Below are positions 1 through 7,978 of a stretch of DNA of 16,784 nt, one piece after another. The notes beneath the pieces are model-generated. The model saw nothing but the letters and a program-made list of their open reading frames with translations, had not been told where the DNA came from and did no database searches. Origin of the DNA: Pseudomonadota bacterium (GTDB lineage: Bacteria > Pseudomonadota > Alphaproteobacteria > Rickettsiales > Rickettsiaceae). The stretch covers positions 1-16,784 of the forward strand of contig JAJZHL010000005.1 of NCBI GenBank assembly GCA_021804505.1, written 5' to 3'. The translations under genes and the position numbers were made by a program. How positions within the stretch are numbered: the first letter of the stretch is position 1; the number at the start of each line of letters is the position of its first letter.

Positions 1-533
1 TTACCTGCCCAAAGGGTACCATCCTCATCTCTTACATTTCCCATAAGAAGGTCGATAGCCATATCTCGTAGATCCTGGCGTGTATGCTGTAATAATGTCA
101 TCAGGTTCTCTACAGTTGCAAGGCCTGGCTCTCTAGCCTTAATATATTCTCCAATAAACCAACATGCCTCATCTCTTACTTCTTCTTGTACATCGTTTAA
201 GAATGGTATTATATTATCGAGTAGATCTTTAGTTGCAAATTGTGGCCCTGGTTCAACAAGCTGAAGAATCACTTTTGTCGCCTGATAATTTCCATTCAAT
301 TTACCAGCTTCAAACAATTTATATAGCTCAGTCACGGCTTTATTACTAAGGTGGCCCAGCTTTGCTTCAAAAATAAGCTCGGTAATAACGTGGCCTGCCT
401 TATCTCGTACAGACGGTACTTCATCTTGTACCTGAAGTATTAGATTATCTAATACTTCAGTTGCAAGTTCTATACTTTGTGTAGCGATAGAGGTAATCAG
501 AGTGTTTGCCACTTTACTTTTACTTTCATTCTG
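1..533 (-). pseudogene. HEAT-repeat protein, 3' part beyond an in-frame TGA (continues past left edge)
   Basis: Reading on past the TGA at 534-536 in the same frame gives about 177 further codons with no stop, up to the left edge of the window. The translation keeps the HEAT-repeat pattern of the upstream gene: units beginning ELATEVLDNL, FATKDLLDNI and LATVENLMTL, separated by helical stretches ending in LVEPGP or IKAREPG. The first residues after the stop (NESKSKVANTLI) align with NANKSNVAKTLN of the previous super-repeat copy, so this is the same gene and not a neighbour. No ATG with a ribosome-binding site follows the stop; a GTG 18 nt after it lacks a Shine-Dalgarno sequence. It is therefore either the dead 3' end of a gene broken by a nonsense mutation or a part made only by readthrough. 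The true C-terminus is outside the window. Confidence 0.8.
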
Positions 534-2648
534 TCACACAAGCAATGGCATTAACGTAGGTAGAGAAAAAGTACCAAGGTTTAAGTTTTGTTTAACAAGT
601 GTGATAATAGCATCCCCTACCACGCTTAGTGCCTTCTCAAATTGTTGATCCTGTAATAATAACATTAGGTTATTTAGTAAGTCTTCAGTTGCAAGATGTG
701 AGTCTTGTTCAACAAGGCTGGTAATAACCTGGCCCGCTATTTTTGCTACTTCCAACCTTTTACTACCTAGGAAGGATGTTAGCTTATTCAGTAAGTCTTC
801 CGTTGCGTAGGCTTCATCTTTTACAACAAGAACAGGAATCAGCTTTGCTGCCTGTGAACGTGCATTCGCATTATCAGCTTCAAGCAATGCTGTGAGCTGA
901 GTTATAGTTGCAGGTAGAAGTTCTGATTGTTCCGCAAACTTGGTAATAACCTTAACTGCCTCTTGCTGTACTTTCTGTTCTGCATCTGATAATAACGATA
1001 TAAAATTACCTAGTAATCCTTCAGTTGCAAGGTCAGGCTTTTTCTCTATAAGTTTGCCAAAAACTTTGATTCCTGCCACTTTTACATCCGATCTTTTATC
1101 TTGTAATAATGGTATTAGCTTAGCAAGTATATCCAAAGTTACAAGGTCCGCACCTTGCTCAATAAGCTTGTTAATAGCTGAAAATACCGCACCCCGTACT
1201 TCCGTTTCTGAATGTTGTAATAATGGTATTAGCTTATCTAAGTCTGCTTCAGCTGCCAGATCTACATTTTTGACAACATAGGTATTCAGAGTTTTTGCTA
1301 CATTACTTTTATTTGCATTACCTACAAGCAATGGCGTTTTAGACAAAACTACAGTACCAAGGCCCTGGTTTTGTTTTACAAGTGCAATAATAGCCTGACC
1401 TATCATTTTAAGTATATCTTCTAATTGTTGAACCTGTAATAATAACATTAGGTTATGTAGTAAGTCTTCAGTTGCAGGGAATGAATCTTGTGCAACAAGT
1501 TCGGTAATAACCTGAACTGCTGACTTTTTTACTTCCAATAACGTACTATTTAGTAAGGATGTTAGCTTATTCAGTAAGTCTTCCGTTGCGTAGGCTTTAT
1601 CTTTTACAACAAGAACGGGAATCAGCTTTGCTGCTTGATTACGTGCAAACGAATTGCCTGTTTCAAGCAATGCCGTTAACTTAGTTAAAGCTTCAGTTCC
1701 AAGATCTGGTTTTGTCTCTACAAATTTGATAATAGCCTGGTTTGCTTCTTTTCGTAGATCTTCCTTTTCACGTGGTAATAATAATATTAGCCTATCTAGT
1801 AAGTCTGAAGTCGCAAGCTCTGGATTTTTCTCTATATGTTTGCTAAGAGCCTTAACTGCTACCACCTGTACATTTGAGTCTTTATGTTGTAATAATGGTG
1901 TTAGCTTATTTAATGAGTCAGGGGTTGCAAGCGTTGGGTTTTTTTCAACAAATACGACACTAGCCTTACCAACTCTTGGGCTTACATCATACTCTCTATT
2001 GTTTTTTAATACTTCTATTAGGCTAGATAATACTGTTTCAGCTTCAGAAATTTGGTTAAAGGCACGCTCATTAACAAGTCTTAAAATCAATTCTGCTACT
2101 GACGTAGCCTTATTTGTATCCTCTTTTAAAAGCAAACTCGTTGAAGTAAGAAGGGTTTTATATGTAAATTCTGGTTTTACCTCAATAAGTGTGTTAATAA
2201 CCTTGTGTATATCTCCGTGTTTATAGAATTGACCACTATTCGTCAGTAAGCTTATTAGCTCACCTAATAAGTCTTCAGTTGCAAGATCTGAATTTTGTTT
2301 AATAAGTGTGATCACAACCGGGAGCGCTGCATCGAGGTTTTGATAGTACTGATATCCTACTAATACCTTTAGTTTACCTAGCAAGCCTGCGGTTGCAAGA
2401 TCTGAATTCTCTTCAACAAGTTTGGAGATCATTACACATCCCTCTCTTTGGAGCTTCCATTTATTGTCTAAAAGTGGTGTTAGTTTATTTAGTAAGTCTT
2501 GAGTTGCAAGTTCTGGGTTCTCTTTAACTCGGTTAGTAATCTGATTTACCACAGGTGTGAAATCTGCGGTGTTATAGGACTTATCAAAGAACACTTCTGC
2601 TAGCGTTTCGAGAGATGCAGTTTTTAAATCTATTGGCTCTCCTTTCAT
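534..2648 (-). CDS. Large HEAT-repeat protein, prematurely terminated
   Basis: This 704-residue protein consists almost wholly of about 18-19 helical repeats of 37-41 residues. Each has the pattern LATxDLLxKLxxLLxxxxxxVxxxAxxxIxxLVExNP, which I read as HEAT/armadillo-like alpha-alpha repeats. No signal peptide, membrane segment or catalytic motif is visible. The ATG at 2648 is preceded by AGGGAGA at good spacing. HEAT solenoids act as protein-binding scaffolds; in intracellular bacteria, eukaryote-like solenoid proteins are often host-directed, but nothing here proves secretion. The protein stops at a TGA after LMPLLV although the frame and the repeats continue for at least 177 codons, so this is probably a truncated product. 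Residues about 181-442 and 443-704 form two copies of a seven-repeat block. The partner and function are unknown. Confidence 0.85.
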   Translation of the reverse strand: MKGEPIDLKTASLETLAEVFFDKSYNTADFTPVVNQITNRVKENPELATQDLLNKLTPLLDNKWKLQREGCVMISKLVEENSDLATAGLLGKLKVLVGYQYYQNLDAALPVVITLIKQNSDLATEDLLGELISLLTNSGQFYKHGDIHKVINTLIEVKPEFTYKTLLTSTSLLLKEDTNKATSVAELILRLVNERAFNQISEAETVLSSLIEVLKNNREYDVSPRVGKASVVFVEKNPTLATPDSLNKLTPLLQHKDSNVQVVAVKALSKHIEKNPELATSDLLDRLILLLPREKEDLRKEANQAIIKFVETKPDLGTEALTKLTALLETGNSFARNQAAKLIPVLVVKDKAYATEDLLNKLTSLLNSTLLEVKKSAVQVITELVAQDSFPATEDLLHNLMLLLQVQQLEDILKMIGQAIIALVKQNQGLGTVVLSKTPLLVGNANKSNVAKTLNTYVVKNVDLAAEADLDKLIPLLQHSETEVRGAVFSAINKLIEQGADLVTLDILAKLIPLLQDKRSDVKVAGIKVFGKLIEKKPDLATEGLLGNFISLLSDAEQKVQQEAVKVITKFAEQSELLPATITQLTALLEADNANARSQAAKLIPVLVVKDEAYATEDLLNKLTSFLGSKRLEVAKIAGQVITSLVEQDSHLATEDLLNNLMLLLQDQQFEKALSVVGDAIITLVKQNLNLGTFSLPTLMPLLV
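537..2103 (-). repeat. Tandem super-repeat of about 783 bp inside the HEAT gene
   Basis: The stretch 537-1320 matches 1321 to about 2100 at an offset of 783-786 bp (261-262 codons, seven HEAT units). Near-identical DNA is visible at, for example, 778-835 versus 1561-1618, and around 647-690 versus 1430-1473. At protein level AAKLIPVLVVKD-YATEDLLNKLTS occurs in both copies. The offset shifts by one codon, which implies a single small indel. The match weakens towards the outer ends. The boundaries are approximate because they were judged by eye. Confidence 0.75.
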
Positions 2649-2676
2649 AATTATCTCCCTATATTTTATAATAATA

Positions 2677-2704
2677 TATTTATTAAGTCTGATTAAGTAC
2701 TCAA
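2677..2704 (-). promoter_or_regulatory. Possible promoter of the HEAT-repeat gene
   Basis: On the minus strand TTGAGT (2699-2704) and TAAATA (2677-2682) are separated by 16 nt, about 30 nt upstream of the start codon. The region is very AT-rich, so chance matches are easy. The remainder of the gap to the HIT gene (2705-2832) shows no clear terminator. Confidence 0.3.
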
Positions 2705-2832
2705 CCTTGTAAATATAATTACATGCCGGACTGAACGGGGTTCATAATATACATAATTATATTACTTTGTCTAGAGATAACTTTTCGATTCTTATACTAA
2801 AGCGATATATTAGTAATTAAACTGGGTTGGCA

Positions 2833-3249
2833 TTAAAGGGAAAATTGGAACTTTATTGCTGCCTTAATCTTATTAATCCTGTCTTCAAGCTGTGCATCTG
2901 TATATTTAACAGTCTCATGTCCCCAGACGGGTTTTGGGAATAATATATCATCTCTGAATCTTGCTATGACATGCACATGCAGCTGAGATACTACATTACC
3001 AATAGCTGCAATGTTCAGCTTATCAGGAGTGAATTCTTTTTGTAAAGCACGGGCAACCAAACGTATTTCTTCGTTTAACTGCATATATTCCGTGTCGCTT
3101 AGATCTGTAATTTCAACCACGTTATTCCGCTTTGGTACAAGAATTACCCATGGGAAATTAGCATTATTGATTAGCCGAACCTGGCATAGCTTAAGTTCTG
3201 TTATAAGTTTACTGTCTGCTTCTAGGGTTTTATTTAGTTCAAAAGTCAT
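2833..3249 (-). CDS. HIT-family nucleotide hydrolase
   Basis: This 138-residue protein belongs to the histidine triad superfamily, nucleotidyl hydrolases or transferases acting on dinucleoside polyphosphates or nucleoside phosphoramidates. The signature lies at residues 89-95, QLHVHVI, with H93 as the expected nucleophile. The first histidine of the classical HxHxH triad is Gln89, a variant I believe is common in proteobacterial HIT proteins of this length. A conserved NFPWVILVPK stretch (31-40) and a PVWG segment (107-110) after the triad support the assignment. It is the last gene of the cluster, 33 nt after dnaQ, with only a weak ribosome-binding site (AAGAG). The substrate cannot be read from sequence; Ap4A-type hydrolase is the usual guess. 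Confidence 0.85.
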   Translation of the reverse strand: MTFELNKTLEADSKLITELKLCQVRLINNANFPWVILVPKRNNVVEITDLSDTEYMQLNEEIRLVARALQKEFTPDKLNIAAIGNVVSQLHVHVIARFRDDILFPKPVWGHETVKYTDAQLEDRINKIKAAIKFQFSL

Positions 3250-3282
3250 ATTAGCTCTTATTTAAGGTGAGTATGGTATGTA

Positions 3283-3972
3283 TTAATAACTCCAAATCGG
3301 AGAAAGAATCTTTGTTAAAAATTCCTTATGTTTACGTAATTCCTCTTTGGTTGGCTTAACGGTTATAATATTATGCTTTTCTATTTTATTAGCTGCATTA
3401 ACAATAGTTTCCATTTTCTGGGCATTGATATTAAAAGTAACTTGCCGCCCTCCTGTAAGTTCTACGTACACTTCAGCTAGAAGCGCAGCATCCTTAAGCG
3501 CTCCATGCAATTTACGCCCTGAATTATCAATTTTATATCGTTTACACAAGGCATCAAGACTGGCTTTCATCCCTGGAAACATTTTTCTCGCAAGCGCTAA
3601 AGTATCAATAGCATCCGCCAGTTTAAGTAATTCCAGCGAAGGTCTTTCTAATAACGACAATTCATGATTAAGAAAATTAATATCGAATGCAGCGTTATGG
3701 ATGACAAGCTTACTATCAGCTATAAATGTTAGAAAATCATCAGCAATATCCTCAAAAAACGGTTTATCCTGCAAAAATTCGCCAGATATCCCATGTATAC
3801 GATATGCTTCTGTAGGCATATCGCGTCTTGGATTGATATAATAATGAAAGTGTCTACCCGTTAATACCTTATTAACCATTTCTACAGCACCAACCTCTAC
3901 AATCCGGTGCCCAAGTGTTGGTTCTAAGCCTGTAGTTTCAGTATCAAGGATTATTTCTCTTAATTGCAGCAT
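3283..3972 (-). CDS. dnaQ: DNA polymerase III epsilon subunit (3'-5' proofreading exonuclease)
   Basis: This 229-residue DEDDh exonuclease removes misincorporated nucleotides during replication as part of the polymerase III core. Exo I is DTETTGL (Asp10, Glu12), Exo II is [14 protein letters not shown] (Asp97), and Exo III is [14 protein letters not shown] (His156, Asp161), so all five catalytic residues are present. The start at 3972 lies inside coaE, giving a 29-nt overlap. No later start is possible because the first catalytic Asp is only at residue 10, so the overlap is genuine. An AGAGA ribosome-binding site precedes it. The coaE-dnaQ order is typical of Alphaproteobacteria. The C-terminal 50 residues are lysine-rich and probably hold the polymerase-binding tail. 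Confidence 0.96.
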   Translation of the reverse strand: MLQLREIILDTETTGLEPTLGHRIVEVGAVEMVNKVLTGRHFHYYINPRRDMPTEAYRIHGISGEFLQDKPFFEDIADDFLTFIADSKLVIHNAAFDINFLNHELSLLERPSLELLKLADAIDTLALARKMFPGMKASLDALCKRYKIDNSGRKLHGALKDAALLAEVYVELTGGRQVTFNINAQKMETIVNAANKIEKHNIITVKPTKEELRKHKEFLTKILSPIWSY

Positions 3973-4525
3973 TTAATCTCTGTATAAGTTCAGTTATTTG
4001 TTTATTTATATCCATATCAGTATTAATAACGAAGTCCGACTTCTCCATTTTAATTTCTTGCGGCAGCTGAATTTGTTTGATTTTGTTATAGGATTTTAAA
4101 TTAAAAGAATTTCTCGCTTCAGCTCTTTTTAACCTAGTTTCTTCGGAGCAGAAAGTTGTAACGTAAAAATCAAAATATTTATCAAAACCAGCTTCAAAAA
4201 GCAAAGGAATCTCCGCAAAGGTAATATCTAACTTACTATTTTGCTCTTTAAAATTAGACAAAGCTTCTATAGCAAAAGGGTGCATTAAATGTTGCAGCCT
4301 ATTTCTTGCCTCATCATTGCTATAAATCAGCTCTGATATACTGTTTTTATCGAAACTATGCAGCTCTGGAAGTATATTTAGTACCATATGCTGAATTTCT
4401 GGTTTTTTATACAACTCTTTAATGCATTTATCAGCAGAAAAAGTTTTATATCCTAAATCTTCTACATATTCTAAGACAAAACTCTTGCCTGAAGCATAGC
4501 TACCAGTGACTGCAACACAAATCAT
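3944..4525 (-). CDS. coaE: Dephospho-CoA kinase
   Basis: This 193-residue P-loop kinase catalyses the last step of coenzyme A synthesis, ATP-dependent 3'-phosphorylation of dephospho-CoA. The Walker A loop is GSYASGKS at residues 8-15. The CoaE hallmarks SADK (about 30-33), [15 protein letters not shown] (about 105-119) and RLKRAEAR (about 131-138) follow in order. Length is normal. It starts 22 nt after lpxI with no strong Shine-Dalgarno sequence and its 3' end overlaps dnaQ, so it is probably translationally coupled. Rickettsiae commonly keep coaE while lacking earlier CoA genes and are thought to import a precursor; that is family knowledge and not visible here. Confidence 0.94.
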   Translation of the reverse strand: MICVAVTGSYASGKSFVLEYVEDLGYKTFSADKCIKELYKKPEIQHMVLNILPELHSFDKNSISELIYSNDEARNRLQHLMHPFAIEALSNFKEQNSKLDITFAEIPLLFEAGFDKYFDFYVTTFCSEETRLKRAEARNSFNLKSYNKIKQIQLPQEIKMEKSDFVINTDMDINKQITELIQRLNAAIKRNNP

Positions 4526-4547
4526 TAAGATAAATTTTTTACTTTTT

Positions 4548-5348
4548 CTATAATTCTATACAAAATAGTCCATGTGTATCAGCAATGCTAATAACTTCCG
4601 CCGGCTCAAGAACAATCACATGTTGCTGTATTGCAAGCCCCCTATAGTTATAATGCGCCAATTTCTTCATCGTCTCCGGCCCTATCGTTGGCATATCTAC
4701 CCTAGTATCTTGCCCCTTTTTGGCCATTTTTACCAACACTCCACCTTGCGGATTCTTACGCAAATGTGAGCATCTTACGATCAGGTTATCGGTACCTTCC
4801 GCTGCTTCAATACCCAAAATATAACCATCTTCAACAATAACTGATTGCCCTACATCAATCTGGCCTATATTTTCCAAGAGTTTAATGCCAAGTTGGATAT
4901 CTCTCATTTCTGGTTTAGAAGGTGCTCTTATTGTGGTTATGATATTATCAGAAGCGAGTATATCTTGACTAGCAATTATTTTAAATCCTTTTTCCTCGAA
5001 AAAGTTGGTTATTACCTTCAAAAGATTATCATCTCCTAGAAATTTTTGTTTCAATATACGTGTAAGTAATATAGAACCCGTAACATCTACCTTAAGAGCA
5101 CTAAAATTAGGTCGATTCACCCCGCCTGCAAGTACTATATGTTTTACATTATAGCTATTAAAATATTCTATAAGTGACCAAAACATACCAAGCTTAAAGA
5201 AACGGTGAGGATAATTTTTATATAATTCAGGATCTGCTTCTCCTTCGAGGGCAGCAATATAGCATTTACTATGCTGCTTCGTTAAGCTAGCTGCTATGGA
5301 AGCTGGTAATAACCCTCTACCAGCTATGATTCCTACAGCTTCAAACAT
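4548..5348 (-). CDS. lpxI: UDP-2,3-diacylglucosamine pyrophosphatase LpxI
   Basis: This 266-residue protein matches LpxI (formerly DUF1009), the alphaproteobacterial enzyme that cleaves UDP-2,3-diacylglucosamine to lipid X and UMP, the fourth step of lipid A synthesis. Visible motifs are GIIAGRGLLP (6-15), AGGVNRP (74-80), GDDNLL (105-110), EGTD (184-187) and the C-terminal signature KKGQDTRVDMPTIGPET (210-226), which carries conserved acidic residues implicated in catalysis. It starts 2 nt after the lpxA stop (TAA-AT-ATG), so translation is surely coupled. It replaces LpxH found in Beta- and Gammaproteobacteria, which fits an alphaproteobacterial host. Confidence 0.94.
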   Translation of the reverse strand: MFEAVGIIAGRGLLPASIAASLTKQHSKCYIAALEGEADPELYKNYPHRFFKLGMFWSLIEYFNSYNVKHIVLAGGVNRPNFSALKVDVTGSILLTRILKQKFLGDDNLLKVITNFFEEKGFKIIASQDILASDNIITTIRAPSKPEMRDIQLGIKLLENIGQIDVGQSVIVEDGYILGIEAAEGTDNLIVRCSHLRKNPQGGVLVKMAKKGQDTRVDMPTIGPETMKKLAHYNYRGLAIQQHVIVLEPAEVISIADTHGLFCIEL

Positions 5349-5350
5349 AT

Positions 5351-6163
5351 TTAGTCCGGTTTAGAGTTATTATCTCTAGGCTGGCAAAAGGCTTTGGTAG
5401 TATCTTGCTGCAAAAACTCAACGATTTGTGCAACGATTGAATTGCCCTTATATTTCTTTGAGACTAAATGAATTCTGTCTGCAAAAATTCCTTCACCAAC
5501 GAAAATCTCCTCTACCGCCCTTGTCGCCTCCAGAGTTTCTTGTTGATCGAACCCCCTTCTTTTCATGCCCACTAAGTTAATACCTTCAAGAGCAGCTCTT
5601 TCGCTTGACGCCAAACCAAAAGGGATCAAATCCCTAACAACAGCAGATATACCACCTATCATTGAATGCTCTCCTATGCGTACAAATTGCAATACGGCAG
5701 AGAGTCCTCCTATAATAGCATAATCGCCGACTATAACGTGACCACCTAAACTAACATAATTGGCAAAAATAACATTATTACCCACTCTGCAATCATGCCC
5801 GATATGCACTCCAACCATAAATAAACCATTATTTCCGATAGTTGTTACCATTCCTCCACCTTTACTACCAGCTTGGATAGTAACATATTCTCGGATAATG
5901 TTATCATTGCCTATAACAACTTCTGACTTCTCTCCTTCATATTTTATTATTTGAGGAGGCTGACCAATAGAGGCAAATGGGTATATAGTATTATTATTAC
6001 CTATTCTTGTTTTTCCTTCTATTACCACATGCGATTTTAATTCTGTATTATCTCCAAGAATTACCTCAGGTCCAACAATACAAAAGGGGCCTATTTTTAC
6101 ATCCCTGCCTATTATAGCCTGAGGATCGACTATTGCCGTTGCATGTATATTTGATGCGACCAT
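5351..6163 (-). CDS. lpxA: UDP-N-acetylglucosamine acyltransferase LpxA
   Basis: This 270-residue left-handed beta-helix protein catalyses the first step of lipid A synthesis, transfer of a hydroxyacyl chain from ACP to O3 of UDP-GlcNAc. Hexapeptide repeats fill residues about 7-190, followed by a helical domain containing GINLVGMKRRGF. By comparison with E. coli LpxA, the catalytic base H125 is His123 (VHIGHDC), H122 is His120 and H144 is His142. The residue at the H160 position is Leu158 (SAVLQFVRIG instead of SAVHQF), which is unusual. Gly171 sits where E. coli G173 lies, the ruler residue that permits a C14 chain, so a long hydroxyacyl chain is inferred. A strong AAGGAG lies inside the end of fabZ, with 3 nt between that stop and this ATG. 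Confidence 0.96.
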   Translation of the reverse strand: MVASNIHATAIVDPQAIIGRDVKIGPFCIVGPEVILGDNTELKSHVVIEGKTRIGNNNTIYPFASIGQPPQIIKYEGEKSEVVIGNDNIIREYVTIQAGSKGGGMVTTIGNNGLFMVGVHIGHDCRVGNNVIFANYVSLGGHVIVGDYAIIGGLSAVLQFVRIGEHSMIGGISAVVRDLIPFGLASSERAALEGINLVGMKRRGFDQQETLEATRAVEEIFVGEGIFADRIHLVSKKYKGNSIVAQIVEFLQQDTTKAFCQPRDNNSKPD

Positions 6164-6166
6164 ATA

Positions 6167-6601
6167 CTATCTCCTTTCCTTGACCATTGCAGTAAATTTG
6201 CTTTCAGCTACTATCTGGTCCTCTACTTTTGCCACTGCAGAGAATTTCCATACACTTGCCCTCTGCTGCTCTATTTTGGCATAGATATAAAGCGTATCAC
6301 CTGGTCCAATAATTTTACGAAATTTTGTCTCTTCAATGGCCATAAAAAATACATCTTTATCTTTTGTGGTGTCCATTGATTTTGCGACTAAAACAGCAGA
6401 TAACTGAGCCATTGCCTCAATAATTAGCACCCCCGGTAGCACAGGTCTATTTGGAAAATGCCCTACAAATTGCGGCTCGTTTATAGTCACATTTTTAATA
6501 CCAACAATTGAGTCGTTAAGCTTAAACTCGAGCACTCTATCTATTAATAAAAATGGATAGCGATGCGGTAGCATCTCCATAATTTCGGCAATATCAATCA
6601 T
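6167..6601 (-). CDS. fabZ: (3R)-hydroxyacyl-ACP dehydratase FabZ
   Basis: This 144-residue hotdog-fold enzyme dehydrates 3-hydroxyacyl-ACP in type II fatty acid elongation. Motifs are [13 protein letters not shown] (11-23), [20 protein letters not shown] (47-66) with the catalytic His48 and Glu62, and [10 protein letters not shown] (about 93-102). It begins within the last codons of lpxD (8-nt overlap) and ends 3 nt before lpxA. Sitting between lpxD and lpxA is the classical arrangement: FabZ and LpxA/LpxD compete for the same hydroxyacyl-ACP pool, so co-expression balances membrane phospholipid against lipid A. Confidence 0.96.
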   Translation of the reverse strand: MIDIAEIMEMLPHRYPFLLIDRVLEFKLNDSIVGIKNVTINEPQFVGHFPNRPVLPGVLIIEAMAQLSAVLVAKSMDTTKDKDVFFMAIEETKFRKIIGPGDTLYIYAKIEQQRASVWKFSAVAKVEDQIVAESKFTAMVKERR

Positions 6602-7634
6602 CTTCTTTCTTCTTTGTTTTTATAAGCTGTTTTATCACAACTGTTTGTCTATGCCAATCCATAATTGGTACGGCAGGGGATCCTCCAACAACTGTCGCCG
6701 GTTCCACATTTTTCATAACCCCAGCCTGCGCTGCCACTTGAGCCTTATCACCGATTACAATATGCCCAGATAAACCAGCCTGGCCGCCTAAGGCACAATA
6801 GTTACCTATTTTGGTGCTACCAGATACGCCAGCTTGTGCCACAATAATCGTGCCCCGTCCTATTATAACATTATGTCCTATTTGCACTAAGTTATCTATG
6901 CGACAAAAATCATTTATTACCGTATCATTCATTGACCCTCGGTCAATAGTAGTATTACTACCAATCTCAACATTATTACCAATTTTTACTATACCGGTGT
7001 GGAAAATCTTTTTATGCATTCCTTTTTCAGTAGCAAAACCAAAACCATCTTGCCCGAGCTTTGCTCCAGATAAAATTACTACGTTATCTCCAATAACGCT
7101 ATAACTAATAGAAACGTTTGAATATATTAAAGCGTTGCTACCTATCACAACACCCGAATCGATAAAAGTCCCAGATTCAATAACAGAGTTGTCACCTATC
7201 ACAACATTATCTTCAATTACCACATTATGGCCGATGTAACAATCTTTTCCGATAGTAGCAGAAGGAGCTATATAAGCAGACTTCATAACCTTTGGAGGGT
7301 AGGACTTTAATCTTGAATAAAATAAATCTATTAATTTAGCGTAAACAAAGTATGGGTTTTTGGCTTTTAACAAAACCACTCTATGGTTTGACTCTGGTAT
7401 AAAATTCTCAGGGACAATGCAACAAAATGCTTTGGTGTTCAAAAATTCAGCTAAATACCCTTTATTACTTAAAAAGCTTATATCATTCGGACCAGCTTCC
7501 TCTAAAGGCCTAATATCGTTGATTAATGCATCATGCTCATAAGTAGGTACAGATAGCAAATCAGCTTCTATATAATTAATAATTTCTGATAACTTATAGT
7601 TAGACGATTTTTTATAGAAACGTGTATTTATCAT
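6594..7634 (-). CDS. lpxD: UDP-3-O-acylglucosamine N-acyltransferase LpxD
   Basis: This 346-residue enzyme adds the second hydroxyacyl chain, to N2 of UDP-3-O-acylglucosamine, in the third step of lipid A synthesis. It has an N-terminal uridine-binding domain (about 1-115, with [18 protein letters not shown]), a long left-handed beta-helix of hexapeptide repeats (about 120-325) and a C-terminal helix ([11 protein letters not shown]). The catalytic histidine is His254 in [13 protein letters not shown], equivalent to E. coli H239. It is the first gene of the lpxD-fabZ-lpxA-lpxI-coaE-dnaQ-HIT run. The Shine-Dalgarno sequence is weak (GGAT, 10 nt or more upstream). lpxC is not in the window. Confidence 0.96.
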   Translation of the reverse strand: MINTRFYKKSSNYKLSEIINYIEADLLSVPTYEHDALINDIRPLEEAGPNDISFLSNKGYLAEFLNTKAFCCIVPENFIPESNHRVVLLKAKNPYFVYAKLIDLFYSRLKSYPPKVMKSAYIAPSATIGKDCYIGHNVVIEDNVVIGDNSVIESGTFIDSGVVIGSNALIYSNVSISYSVIGDNVVILSGAKLGQDGFGFATEKGMHKKIFHTGIVKIGNNVEIGSNTTIDRGSMNDTVINDFCRIDNLVQIGHNVIIGRGTIIVAQAGVSGSTKIGNYCALGGQAGLSGHIVIGDKAQVAAQAGVMKNVEPATVVGGSPAVPIMDWHRQTVVIKQLIKTKKKEDD

Positions 7635-7661
7635 GGCAATTTATCCGATAAGAATAATAAC

Positions 7662-7708
7662 CTTAAGAAGGTATAAAGGCCACATCTAAAATATTCAAAC
7701 CTTCTTAG
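7662..7708 (-). repeat. Inverted repeat around the lpxD promoter
   Basis: On the minus strand CTAAGAAGGT (7708 to 7699) is matched by ACCTTCTTAAG (7672 to 7662), leaving a 26-nt centre. The arms overlap the -10 and abut the -35 of the candidate lpxD promoter. No T-run follows, so a terminator is less likely than an operator or a structured leader. Confidence 0.5.
7670..7698 (-). promoter_or_regulatory. Candidate lpxD operon promoter
   Basis: TTGAAT (7693-7698) and TATACC (7670-7675) lie 17 nt apart on the minus strand, 35 nt upstream of the lpxD start codon. The element sits inside the 7662-7708 inverted repeat. Confidence 0.5.
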
Positions 7709-7718
7709 ATAGTGAAGT

Positions 7719-7746
7719 ATTATAGCTTAGGCACAAAAGAAAACAA
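7719..7746 (-). promoter_or_regulatory. Second candidate promoter between tRNA-Phe and lpxD
   Basis: TTGTTT (7741-7746) and a consensus TATAAT (7719-7724) are 16 nt apart on the minus strand, starting directly after the encoded CCA of tRNA-Phe. Transcripts from here would carry the 7662-7708 inverted repeat in the leader of lpxD. Confidence 0.5.
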
Positions 7747-7747
7747 A

Positions 7748-7823
7748 TGGTGGCCAGAGCCGGAATCGAACCGGCGACACAAGGATTTTCAGTCCTTTGC
7801 TCTACCAACTGAGCTATCTGGCC
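7748..7823 (-). tRNA. tRNA-Phe (anticodon GAA)
   Basis: The 76-nt sequence folds as a full cloverleaf. The acceptor stem is GGCCAGA/TCTGGCC, the D arm GCTC-AGTTGGTA-GAGC, the anticodon stem AAGGA/TCCTT with loop CTGAAAA (anticodon GAA), the variable loop GTGTC and the T arm GCCGG-TTCGATT-CCGGC. The discriminator is A, and CCA is encoded (7748-7750). All stems pair perfectly. Confidence 0.98.
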
Positions 7824-7870
7824 CTAAATAATGCCATACCTTTAAATAGACAGCATAAGAAGCCCACTTT

Positions 7871-7899
7871 TTTATAGCTAATTACTAAAACTTTGTCTA
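7871..7899 (-). promoter_or_regulatory. Promoter of tRNA-Phe
   Basis: TAGACA (7894-7899) and TATAAA (7871-7876) are separated by 17 nt on the minus strand, about 47 nt upstream of the mature tRNA 5' end. It is divergent from the rpmH promoter; the two -35 boxes are 20 nt apart. Confidence 0.65.
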
Positions 7900-7919
7900 T
7901 ATAATTTTTAGAACCTGTA

Positions 7920-7949
7920 TTGACAGTTGCGCATTATTTTACTATAAAG
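7920..7949 (+). promoter_or_regulatory. Promoter of rpmH-rnpA
   Basis: A perfect TTGACA (7920-7925) and TATAAA (7944-7949) are 18 nt apart, 29 nt upstream of the rpmH start codon. This is the best plus-strand sigma-70 match in the gene-free region 7824-7978. Confidence 0.75.
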
Positions 7950-7978
7950 GACTTTGTTACACCTGAAGGCATTAATTT

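Noticed and set aside
534..536. Selenocysteine or TGA-as-Trp recoding in the HEAT gene
   Set aside because: The other copy has Gly there, no SECIS-like hairpin stands out after the TGA, and TGA ends aspS, lpxD and coaE in this window.
940..2226. Plus-strand ORFs of 113 and 190 codons opposite the HEAT gene
   Set aside because: They are antisense to a clearly periodic HEAT-repeat frame, are rich in Ser/Asn/Thr as expected of a shadow frame, and have no ribosome-binding sites.
537..2640. Regularly spaced repeats of about 110-120 bp that might suggest a CRISPR array
   Set aside because: The repeats are imperfect, continuous with no unique spacers, and keep one open frame with a HEAT protein pattern.
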